Shown here piece by piece: positions 13,394 to 31,424 of a stretch of 64,000 bases of DNA (positions are counted from its first letter, which is position 1; the number at the start of each line of letters is the position of its first letter). A program made the translations under genes and the position numbers. Origin of the DNA: Telmatactis stephensoni (Eukaryota > Cnidaria > Anthozoa > Actiniaria > Isophelliidae); assembly GCA_029948255.1 (NCBI GenBank), contig JALIZF010001777.1:117501-181500 (forward strand), in the 5' to 3' direction. Under the pieces are notes generated by a model. It saw nothing but the letters and a program-made list of their open reading frames with translations. It was not told the DNA's origin and made no database searches.

Positions 13394-16300
13394 ATTGCAG
13401 TGTCTACTTGGTACAACAATGGTTTGCATGTGAAGTGATAATTAACATTTCACTCTGCAACTTGCTGCACAATTATCTTGTGTGATATGTTATACAATTT
13501 TGTTGCCCTTTTTTTACCACATCTAAAGTCATCATTGCAACAATTTTTATTCCAGTGTTGCAGAATCTTTAGGATTAATATTCTTACTTACCAGGCTCAT
13601 CTTGGTAGTAACTGATCTTACACTGTGCTGTATGTAACACTACAAATCCATTTCCCATGAAACGAGGAGGTCTGAAAATATTAAGAGAAAGAGTCATCCC
13701 CCATAGTAAGTTATGTCTGATCAAATTTTAAGTTCTCTTCAAAGATTTCTTGAATTCTAAAGCAGAATTTAGGGTTTGATCACAAGCCACCTATAGTGTT
13801 TTTGTTCATTTCCATGGCATTGCATCAATTACACTGTAATCAAAAAGTTCACTTACTCATCCTTGGGACCACTATATCCAGGGCTTGGACAAAGCATGAT
13901 TCTTACATTCTTTCCAGCCATTTTTACAACATGCATGAACTGATCCAATGAAGAGTGAGCCTAAAAGATGGTAAAATTTTGTACCAACAGGACTGAGTTT
14001 ACATTGTAATTCTGCATAATGATTTTCAGTACAGGCGAGCAACTGAAAATAAAAGTACTGGTGGAAATCTTGCAGCTTTTGAGAAGAAAAGTAAACTCCT
14101 TTGACTTAAACTCATCCTCAACTATCTAAGGTTATATCTGTGCTTGCCTACCATTTCAAAAATCTTGACATAAATCCTGTTGGTGATTGAGGCATAAAAA
14201 TGTATATCCACTGTATGAGTAGTCTTCATATTAAACTGTTTACAGCAACTGATTGAATCTTACTGTTTTTGCAGTCATACATTAAAACTGCTCTAATGCA
14301 GAAACTAGATGGTACATACAGGTCTTTAACTTCTAGATGGTACATACAGGTCTAACCTCTCACCTCTGATGTTGTATAAAACCCAACTGCATTTTCAAAC
14401 AGAAAACAAAGTGTAGTCTCAAACAGCTTATTTCCAAAAGCAATTTTTCCCTAAACAAAAACATTGTTTTTTAGTCATTCAATAGTCTGTAACTATAATA
14501 GTAATATCTATTGTTGTTACCATAGAAACTATACTCACTGTGCTGATGTCAAACTTAATTGCTGGTACAAGTTCAAGAAGCCAAGTAGGCAAACCTTTGC
14601 TTGGTTCACTTGTGCTTTTGTCTCTGGAAAGTAAAAACATTTTGAATGACAGGTATCGACAGGTAATTTCTTTTTCAAATTTTTTAAACACAGTATGACA
14701 TGATATCCAAGTATGGAGGGAGATGAATATACATGTACATATAGTCAATAGATGTATCAATATGTGCTTAATTTATTTGATGGTTAATGTGGCTAAATGA
14801 AATTTAGGCAAAGTTAAACTTGAGGAAGATTGCTGCTGATGGTTCCCTTGCTGCTGGGCTTGCTGCGGTACATCAGTCTATACTTTGCCAGCAGCTCCAT
14901 GCATGCTTGTGCTGGGTTCTCCAAAGCTTTGCAGGGTTGTGCACATGAGGCTCATTTTGGCTTTATCACTGCAATCCTTGCTTAGTGCTCCTTGTTGGTT
15001 TTGCTCCCACCCACCCTTCCCTGGTAAGTACTTGGTAAGTGTACTTCCACTAACTGTGGTCAGTGTGACTGGTACCATGGTTACCACCTTGTTGCCAGAG
15101 ACAAGCATATCCTTCTGGGATGCATTGAGGCACCTATTAGCCCAACCTCATCATTGCCGATGAGTACTACTGAGGTGGTGGATGTGTGGGTACCATGGTT
15201 ACCACCTTGTTGCCAGAAGCAAGCATGTCCCCTTGGATGCATTGAGGCACCTAAGCCCAACCTCATCAGTGCCGATGAGTTTAATGAAAATTATGAGGTG
15301 TAAAGTAATGAAGGATTGTGTTGTACTCACTCTTCTGGTGCAGTTTTCTTAGCAGTGTCTATAACATTGTGGATGTTTAGGTTAGACCTTGCTGCATCTA
15401 CAAGCAAATTAGAATATGTTGAGTCTTATTCTGACATATATTCACTACATTGGATAGTGAAATATCTTCTTTACTGATATCAATAAATGTATTCAGTCAG
15501 ATAATCAATCAGTCAGTCAGTAAGTCACAGTCAGTTAAATGCATGCTGATCATTAATTCACCCAATCATTTGTTGTTCATTTGTTCGCCCAGTCAGTCAT
15601 CAAATTAGTCTGTCAATTATTCATTTCAATAAAACCTACCACCATATCTCTCTACCCTAAATAGATCTTGTAGCTGATCATAAATACCAGCCCTGAAAAT
15701 AACACAATAAATTTGGTTATAATGCATATCAAATAACTTTTAATACTGTAAGCAGGTTAAAATCTAGTTTATACTGCAAGTTCCAGAGTTCATGACAAGT
15801 TGTATGAGGTTTGCATTATGAGTGAGTTGCACTGCTAAGCAAGCATTACTCTGCCTGAAAAAGTTTGCAATGTGATCATCAAAATGGAAACTTCCATGTT
15901 GAACTTTTGAACAAACTTCAGAACCTACATGTACTCATCAAACATTTGTGAAAAGCAAATTAACATGGAATGAATTCATCTTTACAAACCAGCTCTCTCC
16001 CCTTGGATGACAAATTATGAAAATGCTCAGTATCATGTGGAAGCTGGTGTACTAAGGGGGAGGGTATGTTTACTTTAGCCCTACTAAAGGAAGTGGTTCC
16101 CTCAAAAAGGTGAGCAACATCATTCTATTAAATTCTGCCAACCTGTTGTATATGTGATATTCAAAGCAGTTCAGCCATACAGTAAGTCTGTGCTCTTTGC
16201 TTTCAATTTCTGTAGCTGCAAGATAAAGGGGTGGGGAATATGTTAAATTGACATTCTAATTATGAGTACAAATTATACATACTTAATTTTAATTATTATT

Positions 16301-18478
16301 CCGTGTCATACTAGTAGATTAGTCAACTGTAATGTATATTACTAGATGGAAGATATCTTACTCTCTCATCCATTTACTTGATGCATTCACTTTTTCATTT
16401 CCAATTTCAATTTCATAAAAACAAGTTAATGGGGGGCTATGGTGAAGAAATTAATTGGGGCTTCTACTCCGTTGCTTTCTTCTGTCATATTTTGTGGCAA
16501 AATAAATAAAAAAAAATATAAAAAAATATAAAAATTTATAAATCAATCAATTAATAAGCAGTTTACATAATATGTAAATTGACATAATTCAGTAGTAATC
16601 TTACTTGTTTCTGTTGAGCTAACATTATATGGTTGTCTGTATTCTTCCTCAGCAACATGTGGTAACCAGTACTTGAATATTGCATATCCATCCACAACTC
16701 TGATATAAAAAAAATAAATAATGAACTTTAGGCAAAATTAAAATCATTGGCACAGACGAGATTGGGAGAAGGTGCCTGAGTGAGCTGTGCCAGTCATGTA
16801 AATTATTTTGGAAATAAAGAATTGATTGATTGATTGATTGATTGATTGATCATGTTGACTGCCCACAACAAGGAAGTAGGCATGGCAACCCAATTATGGT
16901 CCACCACCAATAATCTGGCACTTGACAACAAGAGGGTGGATACCACATGACCCTGCATAGCCTGGGGATGCCTCCACAGCATGACTGCTGGCCAGCGTGC
17001 CTTGATTTTAACTTAACCTAAAATTTTGTCACTTTTTGAAATTGAGGCAAGCTGGCCAGTGGTATTTTGCTTGCATGTCATGGGGGCTAAACCATGCAGG
17101 GTCCTCATGTGATCACTTGATCACTGCATCTCAACTGGTTTTGGCCCCACCCTCCTCTCCCTAAAAAGTATGGTACTGGTTATTCTTTCCACTGATATTA
17201 TCAGTGTGATGGGAGCAAGTATTAGACTGTAAATGGTTACCATAGTTACTACCTTGTTGCTAGGGACAGGCACATCACCTATGGTGGCAGTATAGTACAA
17301 GAGCCCATGCACTAGCAATAGGTTTAAAGTTGATATCAGCACTAGCGATAAGTTTAAACCAGACTATGAAACAGTTCTTTTATAGAGAAATACAGTTCTA
17401 TAAAATATCCAAAAGCAATTCAATGCATACCGTATAGACAGGTCTTTAGTGATATACTTTACATCTCTGAACATGATCATCCCAGATAGGATGGAGAAGG
17501 AAAATGAACCTACATTTTACACAAAGTAAATCAGTACTACAACAGGAGATATCAAGCAGCTAATACTCCCTTATATTTCAACAAATTTTGTTTTAAAATT
17601 CTTAATTGTATTGGATACTCAATATGCAGGGTAGAGTAAATAGTGAAAGAAAATGAAAATTGAGGGAAATAGAAATGTGTGTGTGTGTATGGGGGGGAGG
17701 GGGGGGGAAAGAATAATTATTATTACCTCAGGGTGTATTCAAGGGGGATTCAAAGCCCTTTTTGGAATTTGAAATTTCACCAAGGCCTTTTGGGGGTGCT
17801 GTATTACTTTAAAAGCTTCTCTATATGCATGTATCTTTTTTATTAGGGTAGATAAAAGGCCTTTTGGAATTGGTTTACTGGCAAAGGGTCTTGATCTTTC
17901 ATTAGAGGTTGGTCTTAGCCTTATTAGCCACAATATTTTATCATTTTATCATCATTTTAGTTCATTTGCTATTCCCTGTTACTCTTATGCCTGCAGTATC
18001 CTGAAGCACTATTTGTATGACTTGGTAAACACCAGTTACTGCATAGCAAGTCAAAGGTTTCTACAGATATGGAGGCATTGACATGGTCAATAAGTATAGC
18101 AACCTTCCCACTCAACTGCTGTAATTATACCAACTAAACTTGTATATTCAAAAACATTGCCAGTTCTTTCAAAAATGATTGAATAACTTGATAATGTGGA
18201 TATTTCCACGAGGTTGCATGACGTATAACACATACCAATTTCAAAGAACTCTCCATCTTTCAGGTATTTGTAGGTCACAATAGTTTGTTATGATAGAACC
18301 AAGAAGTCTTGAGTGGTAAAACGTCATGTAAATTCAGCCACAGACTACAGCAAACACACGACACAACAAGAAGCAACAATTCTCCGCTTTTCTTCTCTGG
18401 ATCTTCAGGAGCAGTACTAATAGACGGTGGAATTGTGCTGCTAGCATTATAAAAAGCGGTGGCCACCAAAGAAATCAT
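218..18478 (-). CDS. BLTP1: Bridge-like lipid transfer protein 1 (BLTP1/KIAA1109/Tweek), N-terminal ~2190 residues, 31 exons, 3' part beyond window
   Basis: Family knowledge: BLTP1 is a very large tube-shaped protein that moves bulk lipid between the ER and other membranes; the N-terminal helix anchors it in the ER. Exons read on the minus strand: 18478-18236, 17509-17431, 16699-16605, 16215-16143, 15692-15640, 15397-15331, 14623-14539, 14450-14364, 13960-13857, 13671-13592, 13216-13087, 12465-12309, 11919-11631, 11139-10983, 10901-10804, 10721-10266, 10020-9838, 9657-9520, 9050-8874, 8746-8375, 8171-7925, 7809-7351, 6983-6743, 6045-5808, 5539-5319, 5058-4846, 4562-3535, 3426-3338, 2264-1983, 1171-1004, 482-218. 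Splice phases agree at every junction once three apparent extra bases are discounted. Seen: one membrane segment near residues 32-48, then family blocks such as SFSFSILSG, CYGPWVDRQR, QKFFFPMDYQE, TFVPYEWSF and GWVDVMSVP. A low-complexity Ser/Glu-rich exon (4562-3535) is less conserved. Two extra bases in exon 1 and one in exon 14 break the frame. The start is the only suitable Met upstream of the membrane helix. Family identity is firm; the last donor (218) and some exon edges are less sure. Confidence 0.93.
740..888. mobile_element. MITE family A, copy 1 (intron of BLTP1)
   Basis: Near-palindromic element with ends TAGAGTCGTTTTCGTATGAG and its inverse; the core contains CTATAAAAACATTCGAAATT. 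The same core recurs at 33056, 56908 and more weakly at 6150 and 50022. Confidence 0.75.
2384..2855. mobile_element. Inverted-repeat element with internal CCACTTACCGA minisatellite, copy 1
   Basis: Left end TAGTGAACATCTGCAACGTA; the right end is an imperfect inverse (ATACGGTGCAGAGTTATCAC). About 410 bp between them is a degenerate tandem array of an 11-13-bp unit like CGACCACTTAYCAAC. A related copy is at 25245. It lies in a BLTP1 intron. Confidence 0.7.
2949..3212 (+). mobile_element. tRNA-derived SINE
   Basis: The head resembles a tRNA: A-box-like TGGCACAGTTGGTTAG and B-box GAGTTCGATCC at pol III spacing, with CAAGGATG/CATCCTTG able to pair like an acceptor stem. An unrelated body follows, then a simple-repeat tail of TTTGC and TTTAC units. 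A body fragment (CAGTTGAATTACTGTCA) recurs at 59050-59072. Confidence 0.75.
6150..6249. mobile_element. MITE family A, degenerate copy
   Basis: Ends AGTAGATTTCATATGACC and an imperfect inverse with CATTTCACAGTACTCT; the internal TTTTTATAGACATCACGG is the inverse of the family core. Confidence 0.5.
6360..6608. repeat. CAA/CAG microsatellite in a BLTP1 intron
   Basis: About 250 bp of interrupted AACAACAGCAGCAACA-type triplets. It lies between coding exons 5808-6045 and 6743-6983, so its Asn/Ser and Leu reading frames are not protein. Confidence 0.9.
14895..15290. repeat. Tandem duplication of a ~115-bp unit in a BLTP1 intron
   Basis: The segment GGTACCATGGTTACCACCTT and its following ~95 bases occur at about 15072 and again at about 15189. 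A diverged relative with GGTTACCATAGTTACTACC is near 17228, in another intron of the same gene. Confidence 0.7.
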
Positions 18479-18808
18479 GTTGATATTAATTCAATGCTGG
18501 CGATAGGTGATCATGCCATTCTTACTGAAATCAAATAGCAAAATTGATAAATATAATGTTTGAAGATAATCTGTACCGATTTTCAAAGCGTACATGTCCT
18601 TGGATTGTTCTTAAATCTGTGGTGAAAGTGGTTTCTTTTTCGCAGTCAACACTGCCGCCATCTTGGAAAGATGAAGGGTGTAAATATCTAGTTCCAGGAC
18701 ACCGCGGATGAACCTAGTCTCTCACGGCTATTCAAGTAAAGACCGCCATTTTGAATCTCGCTGTGTATTGCAGCAGGCAGAAGGAATGAGTTTGTACAGC
18801 TAGAAATA
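18479..18808. promoter_or_regulatory. Bidirectional promoter between BLTP1 (-) and TAF3 (+)
   Basis: The two start codons face away from each other 330 bp apart, so both genes must be driven from this gap. A textbook YY1-type motif GCCGCCATCTT lies at 18654-18664, and a second GCCATTTTG-like site lies near 18742. No TATA box is evident. Transcription start sites cannot be placed from sequence alone. Confidence 0.6.
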
Positions 18809-24649
<5,841 letters not shown>

Positions 24650-24693
24650 CTAAAAATTGTCAACTTGATTTTGATAGCTAGGAAGAGGTTGTA

Positions 24694-24699
24694 AATAAA
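24694..24699 (+). terminator. Polyadenylation signal AATAAA of TAF3
   Basis: A canonical AATAAA hexamer lies 45 bases after the TAF3 stop codon, a normal distance for a short 3' UTR. Confidence 0.7.
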
Positions 24700-25244
24700 A
24701 TAATTGTGTAATATGTAAAATAGACAATTCTAATCATGAAAAATTATTATTCAAAATAAAGAGTGTATCATTATTTGTACACACACACATATTCTTTTTT
24801 AACAAAGAAAATGTCATGTGTTTACAATGGCAAGTCCTTGCTATTGTTAGAAGAGGTGATGGTGGTAGTGCCTTCTCCTGAAAATGTAATTGCACTTTAC
24901 AATCAAATTATAAAGTAAATACGCAACAATAAAAAAACATGAATTAAGGATCGCAATTGTTAGGAGGCAAACAACTTGGCTATTCTAAAAGTGGACCAAA
25001 AGCTGAATTTGAACTAAGATACCTGTACTACCAAGAACAAATTCAGACTCGAATCACTGGCCAGGGCTACACTCAAACTAAGGATCACCAGATCACAGGA
25101 CCAACACTCTGACCACTCACCATGCTGAATCCTCCTACTGATTATCAGTTATGAACAGGGGAGTGTGTTCACAGGTGTAAGTGGTGTGTGTGATGGCCAT
25201 TTTTTGTCTTGATCCATTCCATTTCCCTCGATAAAGCATGGGTA

Positions 25245-25530
25245 ATAGTGAACAATCTGCACTGTATGGTAAGTGGTTGATAACTCTATCGACCACTTAC
25301 TGTTAATACCTTACCGTCATCTTATTTACCATTACTTTACCGTCAGTTAACCGACCACTGATTAACCACTTACTGTTACCTTGCTGACTACTTATTGACC
25401 ACTTACAATTACCTTGCCGACCACTTACCATTTACCTTGCCGACCACTTATCAACCACTTACCATTTACCTTGCCGACCACTTATCAACCACTTGCCATT
25501 ACCTTAATGTAGGGTGCAGATTCTGCACTG
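25245..25530. mobile_element. Inverted-repeat element with internal minisatellite, copy 2
   Basis: Left end TAGTGAACAATCTGCACTGT; right end GGGTGCAGATT is its inverse in part. The internal array is TTGCCGACCACTTATCAACC-like, the same unit as at 2384-2855. Confidence 0.65.
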
Positions 25531-25820
25531 CCTATAGCTAAAGCAAGAATAAAATAACTGGAAGAAGACAAGTAGAGTTTGTATACTATGAAAATATCTG
25601 TGCTGTGTCATGGTCCATGCATCTCATGTAGATTGTAATTCTGTTGTTTTCTTTTAAGTTTATTTGACTAATTATATATCAGCTATTAAAAGTTTACAAT
25701 ATACTGCATGACTTTGCCAACCACGTGTTGACAATGTATAACCTGGTATTTAAAAGCAAAACCAACATGACTGCACTAATTCAGTGGTAACTGTTGTCAT
25801 TAAGAAAATACCCTAAGAAG

Positions 25821-26100
25821 TCAAGAGACCATAATACTAAGAGAGCGAAACTCAGTATTGATGTTTGTGCGATGTTCGTGGCGCCTAAGGCTATTTTTAG
25901 TAACTTCGCCATCGCGCGCGCAAGGCACTTAAACAATAGAATTCAAGCGGTCCCTTCTGTGTGCACGCCAAAAAGCAAATTCTATTGGTTGAGGACCTTG
26001 CGCGCGCGATGGCGAAGTTACTAAAAATAGCCTTAGTCGCCGCGAACATCGCACAGACATCAATACTGAGTTTCGCTCTCTTAGTATTATGGTCTCTTGA
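25821..26100. mobile_element. MITE family B, full copy
   Basis: Ends TCAAGAGACCATAATACTAA and its exact inverse; near-palindromic arms include CGAAACTCAGTATTGATG and AGTAACTTCGCCATCGCGCG. About 280 bp. Shorter relatives lie at 32111 and 38415. Confidence 0.8.
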
Positions 26101-26477
26101 GGAAGTATGTTATTTTGACAGTTTAAATATCTAATGACATTTAATATGCAATATAACACATTAACAGGGATTAACTGATCTTTTCCTGATCTTATTTTAC
26201 AATTATGCATATACTACTGATTTTACGAAACCAGAACTATAAAATTTCTATAAGACCAACTCTAAAGATCACTGTACAACGGCAAAAAAAAGCATTGAGT
26301 GTACCTCACTATTATCTCAGCATCTCCATAAATCATTACCAACCCTGCTTGAGAACAGTAAATTGCTAACCAATCCTGGGTTGGCACTATAAATTATCCA
26401 TGGTACCACTTTGTTACATAGCCACACCCTTTTTCACTGTTGTACAAATCAGCCTTTAACCCTGATAATAGTATGTA

Positions 26478-26625
26478 CTTACTGACTGGGTGGGAGGGCC
26501 GGACGGGAAAATATTTGGCTCAAGGTCATGGCCCGGTACGGACCGAACGCGAACGCACGTACTGAATGAACGACAACCAAATATTTTCCCGTCCGGCCCG
26601 ACCTAACTCAGTCAACAAACATTTT
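26478..26625. mobile_element. MITE family C, copy 1
   Basis: Inverted arms TACTGACTGGGTGGGAGGGC ... GGGAAAATATTTGGCT and their inverse near 26580-26625. The same arms occur at 63203-63346 and, more diverged, at 41005-41125. Confidence 0.65.
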
Positions 26626-27331
26626 ATCGTATGACTCTTTTTGATCACTTTATTTTTATACTTTTGGACACAAAAAAGGGTCCTTCGGAAATCCCTATGT
26701 GCCCCGTCACGTGACTATTTCCAAATGTTTTCTTAAGCGCCCGTTTACACAACATATAGGGACGGGTAGTTGCGCTCCTAACTACTGAGCTAAGAAAACT
26801 GATATACAGGATATATATCAAAAAACGTTGATGTTCGGCGATCTAAATCTGACCTTTGAGACTGAATAACTACTTGTAAATTCTGATATATACAAACGTT
26901 TTGTAAGTAGATGTATACCGCATTCTGTCAATAGAACCATCTACAGTCTACGCGCGTGCCAATTTCAATTAACGCACTTTCGGACTTTCCCCCTTTTCCC
27001 CCTTGCCCCCTAAGCAATGTTGTCCACTGGTCAGATTCCAGGGTGGGAGACTTTTCTCACCTCAATATTGAATAGGGGGAGGGGAAATGACTGAATTATT
27101 ACTTAGTTGCCAGTGAGGACAAAGTTTAGTAAGATACGTCATTTTCTTCCACAAATGTGTCATTCCAATTGGCGTCGATTGTGTAGTTAACTTCTCTTTT
27201 TAAGTTTGCTGATGTCCTGTTTTGGTTGGTTGATTTTCGTCAGTTTTTGTTAGTCAAATGGCCATCTGAACCACTGTCATGCATCAGGGTTTGGTGTTCT
27301 TTCCAAGATATTTGGATGCAACACTTTTCAG

Positions 27332-30300
27332 TCAAATATGTTGAGGTGGTGTAAATGAGGTATTAGATGGAGTCTTGCAAGGTATCGGGGCCCTTATTTC
27401 ACACTTTTTCTTGATATCACAGTAACTATTTTTGATGCTGTGCACTTCCCATAAGCTCCCGCTGTTTTCTTTTCTGACATGCTGCACCAGTCCCCCCGGT
27501 TTATCGAGCTTTGTTATGACGTCATCACGCTCACCGAAAGATGTGGTGTATTTCTGCAGGTCATCTAAAGTATAGCCATACTTCTTGTGGTTATAAATCT
27601 CACCAGGGCTTGAAATAGCAATTGCTTGAATCTTGAGTCGACTACCGATGATCTTCGCTAAGCCTCCACCCAGGGAGTGGCCAACTAAATAGAACTCCTC
27701 GTATTGTCGACGGCGAAGGTTCACAGTACTTTTAAGGTAATTTTCAATGACATCGATGTAAGATTTATCTTTTTGGCCATGGAAATACCAATAGTCCATG
27801 AAAGACGAAAACTTGATAAAATGGGCAATAACGTTTGTTGGTATAATACTTTGCAAGGGTACGAGAGAAAAGAATGCTTGGTAGATGAAGACTTCGTTCC
27901 AGATTCTGCTATTTTGTATCCAGTCCCTAAAGTCACTGGTACCACTAATGGCCACTACATTGACTCGTGTTGTCCCGGCAGAATTGCGAATATGGTAAAA
28001 CGATGGTTTGTAGGGGTTGACAAGTTCAACAGTCCACCTAAAGCGGTCAGATTTGAAATACTCGTTCAGAATGCTTGTCAGATTTCTATATTCAGTATCT
28101 TCTACTTTTTTGACCTTGTACGCCAAGTCTGCAAAGAACACCATGTCTGTAATAGTCAATGAACCCCACCTTTTGGAACATATTTGATAACCAGGAATCT
28201 GAATATTTTCTGGTATTGCTCGTTGTGCTCTCCCACGTTGACTGTAGTAGGGTGGAAGTTTGAGCTGGCAACTCTCGTCACACTGAGACTCAGCGGCAAG
28301 AAACACAGCTATCACAACAATGAGTGCCAAGACCATTATCACGACTAGTGTGGGTTTCATTAAATACCCAGAGGATTCTTTTCTACTCCCTCGAAAGTAA
28401 AGATAGATAAGAACAAGGCATGAGCTCAAGGGCACAATGACGGCCAACACAATAGCAAAATCTGAGGAGTTCCTTTGTCGAATTGGACACCAGATTACTG
28501 AGGATAACATATAAAAGACTCCCCCAGAGACAAGCAATTTTATCAATGGACGTTCTGTTTCAGGGAATATCTTCTTATTACGTTTTTTGTAGACAAAACA
28601 AGCAAGAAAAATGGACAAAAATATTAATACAACACCCGCCTTTACAAAAGAAACCAGTAATAGATATTCCAAAAAACCGAGAAAACCTGGAACAAAAGAC
28701 AAAACCAGACCAATAAGCGCATCAATTCCCAAGAAGATCAGCCTCATCCAAAAATACCACACACGATCCTCTTTATGCCTGAATGGTTGAATAACCTCCC
28801 AGAAAAGTTGAAGAAGAAAGCAACTGTCTATCAAAACTCCCAAGATAATACTGAATGTTGAGACTCCGTACTTGGAACTGAGCATGACTAGGACGAGATC
28901 CATCTGCATGTTGATGGTGAAGCACCCAAAAACGAAGAGAAAAGCGTAAAATGCAATGACGGTGTAGGTTCTCAAAAACAAGTCCAATTTTGGAATAATC
29001 TGCTGGTTGATGAAGTCTGCCTGTAAATTCAATTATAGGCAAACACGTCAGTAATGAAAAACATGGAAATCAAATGTCACATGTCATTCAGTACCACCTA
29101 CAAAGTATCTCTGAAAACCAAGATCTCCAGTCAAATTTCCAGTATTCAGCTAGCTACAATCATTGCCAGACTTGTTGGCACGATTTTGTCGTGATGCGCG
29201 TGAAAAGTAGATGGTGATGAGATTGGCTCCCCCCGTGCCCCCTTTACAATGTTGCTGTGAAAATCCCGACACCTACCACTCGGCAATCAGTTCGAAATAC
29301 CTTTTATCTAGCAGCAACATTGTACCGGGGGGAGGGGGGTCCAATAGTACGGTCACAAAGTGTACAATTGTAGAAATATCCGTTGAATTCATATCGTGCC
29401 AACTAATTTAATTTGGCAAGGATTGTAGGTATATAACTCGCCCGGGGGAGGGGGGGGGAGGGGGGTTACTCCCATATATTTGCTATTTAACAACTAGATT
29501 CCATTTTTCCGTGCGTCTGTACTCTAATCGATGCACAGATGACGTCAAAATGTGGCGAGAACAAAAAAGTACGCCACGAGACGAAGACTGTCTTACCCTC
29601 GCAGCCGTTTTTCGTCTCATTAAAAGGAGACTACCCTGTTACGTATCTTAAATAGGGTCGATTTTTTTCTCATTTGTCTTGAACGATAACAGGGTATGAT
29701 ATTTTCACTTTCGAGTGTCTTAAACAGGGTCAGGTTTCTAGAACTCCCGCGGCACACCCCTATCCAAAAGGGGCTGAGTACCTGATAACTGGGTAAAGAG
29801 TTGGAGTAGATTGAAGCACATTTTTATTTAGATTTTTTCCGTTTCCAGGCAGGGACACCACATCTTATACCCATTAATTTAGGTCATTCGGTAGTGTAAT
29901 AGACGATTTTTGTGGACTGAGTCACAAAGCGCCAACTAGCCCTTTAAATTCTACCTACCAACCCAAACCAATTTTCCTCCTTCTCCTCCCCCCCCCCCCC
30001 CCCCCCGCTCCCCCCCAAAGTAATTTGACAGAAGTTATTGACTCAAAGTTAGATAAGTTAGTATTTACAAAACCTAGGTGAGTCTCCTAAGGTTAATAAA
30101 ACAATAAAAGCTGAAAAAAGAACGAAAGAAATTACTGAGAGAAAAGAAAATAAAGGAAAAGAAAAAAAGACTGTCTTACCCCTGGACAGCATGAGGAACA
30201 TCTGGGTAATACTTGTTTTTGGCGTCCTTCACCAGTTCTTTCGCTTTCACTTTCATTTTGTCTAGATCTTCCCTCTTCACTGCTTTGATTGGCCTGGTCG

Positions 30301-31424
30301 TCTTTGTCATAAGTACAAAAATCTATCAGTGGCTCCTTGATGTTAATGTTCATAGTTTCCACAATATTTGAGCAGAAAGCCTTAGCTTTAGAGGTGCGGG
30401 TTTGTTCCTGGACATCGCTGTACTCTACGTGAACGTCATCTTGTTCGTCGTTGTCAACTACTCGAATTACACTAAGTTCTTGCAGATCTCCTTCCTGAGA
30501 CGTGTTATATGCGGAATTAATCCTAGATAACTCAGGAGCATTGTCTAGTGCTTGGGAGGCATCAGTAAGGGATGTCGATGCCTGTGGTATGTCGATAGGG
30601 CTAGCAGTCGTGGTAGAAGGCTGCTGTCGACGAGCTAAACCAAGATCTGAAGGTCGTCCTCGTTTATTTTTCACCTTACTACCATACTCCTTGGTATTAG
30701 CGGGAAGTGCAGGGAGCCCCGAAGGCTCGGTGCTCTCAATGCATTTATCAGTGAGCTTTTCCTGAACACTGGAAGTAATAATAGCAGGCTGCATTTTTCG
30801 ACGAGGAAGAAGAGGTTGTTTCCATTTAATGCCAGCTTTACTACCGTATTCTTTGAGTTTAGGAGGAAGTGGAGGAGTTCGTGAAGATGAAAAACCTTCA
30901 ATGTGACTTTCTTGATCGCTTGCAGTAGCATTAACAGGCTGTTTTTGAGAGAGAACAGAAGACGAGGATTTGTCCGCTTTATTGCTTGCCTTATCACCAT
31001 ACTCTTTAGTCTTAGGAGGAAGTAGAGGAGGTTCAGCATGATGTGCATCCATCCTTGACAGTTCAATACTCTCAGAGGGTTCGACATGATCAAGTGCATC
31101 CATCCACAGTTCAATACTCTCAGAGTGGCTTTCTTGGCCGTTGCGTTCGTGGAGCGGAGCATTTCCAAGGCTTCCTTTTAGAATAAAACTGGTGACATTC
31201 ACGTACGATTTAGGAACTTTCTTGTGTAGCTCTGCACAATACTTGAGCATCCTTTTCCGATGATACGGAATAAGAATTCCAATAGCGTCCAAATCATTCT
31301 CCGTCACGTCCAAGAGTGACTCCAGCGAGCAAAAACCATGTTCAATGAGTTTGTCTAAGTAGCGTTCTAGTTTGACTTCGTGGGTCAACCATTCCTTCAG
31401 TTCTGTCAGCTCAGATTCGCTCAT
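27332..31424 (-). CDS. SAM domain - seven-TM - class 3 lipase fusion protein (977 aa, two exons)
   Basis: Exon 1 is 31424-30180 (415 codons); exon 2 is 29020-27332 (562 codons plus stop). The junction is phase 0, with donor GTAAGA and a CAG acceptor. Exon 1 begins MSESELTELKEWL and holds a SAM domain at about residues 5-65 (WL, LDKLIEHGF, LLDVTENDLDAIGI, HRKRMLKY). A disordered region follows, with three Pro-rich repeats of the type LPPK-x-KEYG, possible SH3 ligands. Exon 2 has about seven hydrophobic helices, then a class 3 (Fungal_lipase) alpha/beta hydrolase domain. That domain shows an ISGTSDFRDW oxyanion-type motif, the nucleophile elbow GHSLGGG (Ser codon 27674-27676), an Asp in ERDDV and a His in EVHSIKN. 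Layout after the SAM region recalls diacylglycerol lipases, so I infer a membrane-embedded glycerolipid lipase; substrate unknown. The start follows a good context (AAGATGA). An alternative is a separate SAM gene with exon 2 starting at MNLQAD (29032), but the clean phase-0 junction favours fusion. Confidence 0.75.
29487..29590. mobile_element. Half copy of a TGACGTCA-bearing inverted-repeat element
   Basis: TAGATTCCATTTTTCCGTGC and GATGACGTCAAAATGTGG match one arm of the hairpin element at 33889-34044. Confidence 0.55.

Larger units (their letters stand above)
24700..27331. other. Intergenic region TAF3 to SAM-lipase, repeats only
   Basis: No gene seen. Contents: a second minisatellite element (25245-25530), a family B MITE (25821-26100), a family C element (26478-26625) and unremarkable AT-rich sequence. 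Confidence 0.6.

Noticed and set aside
27704..28162. 152-aa plus-strand frame over the lipase
   Set aside because: It is antisense to the conserved lipase exon and resembles nothing.
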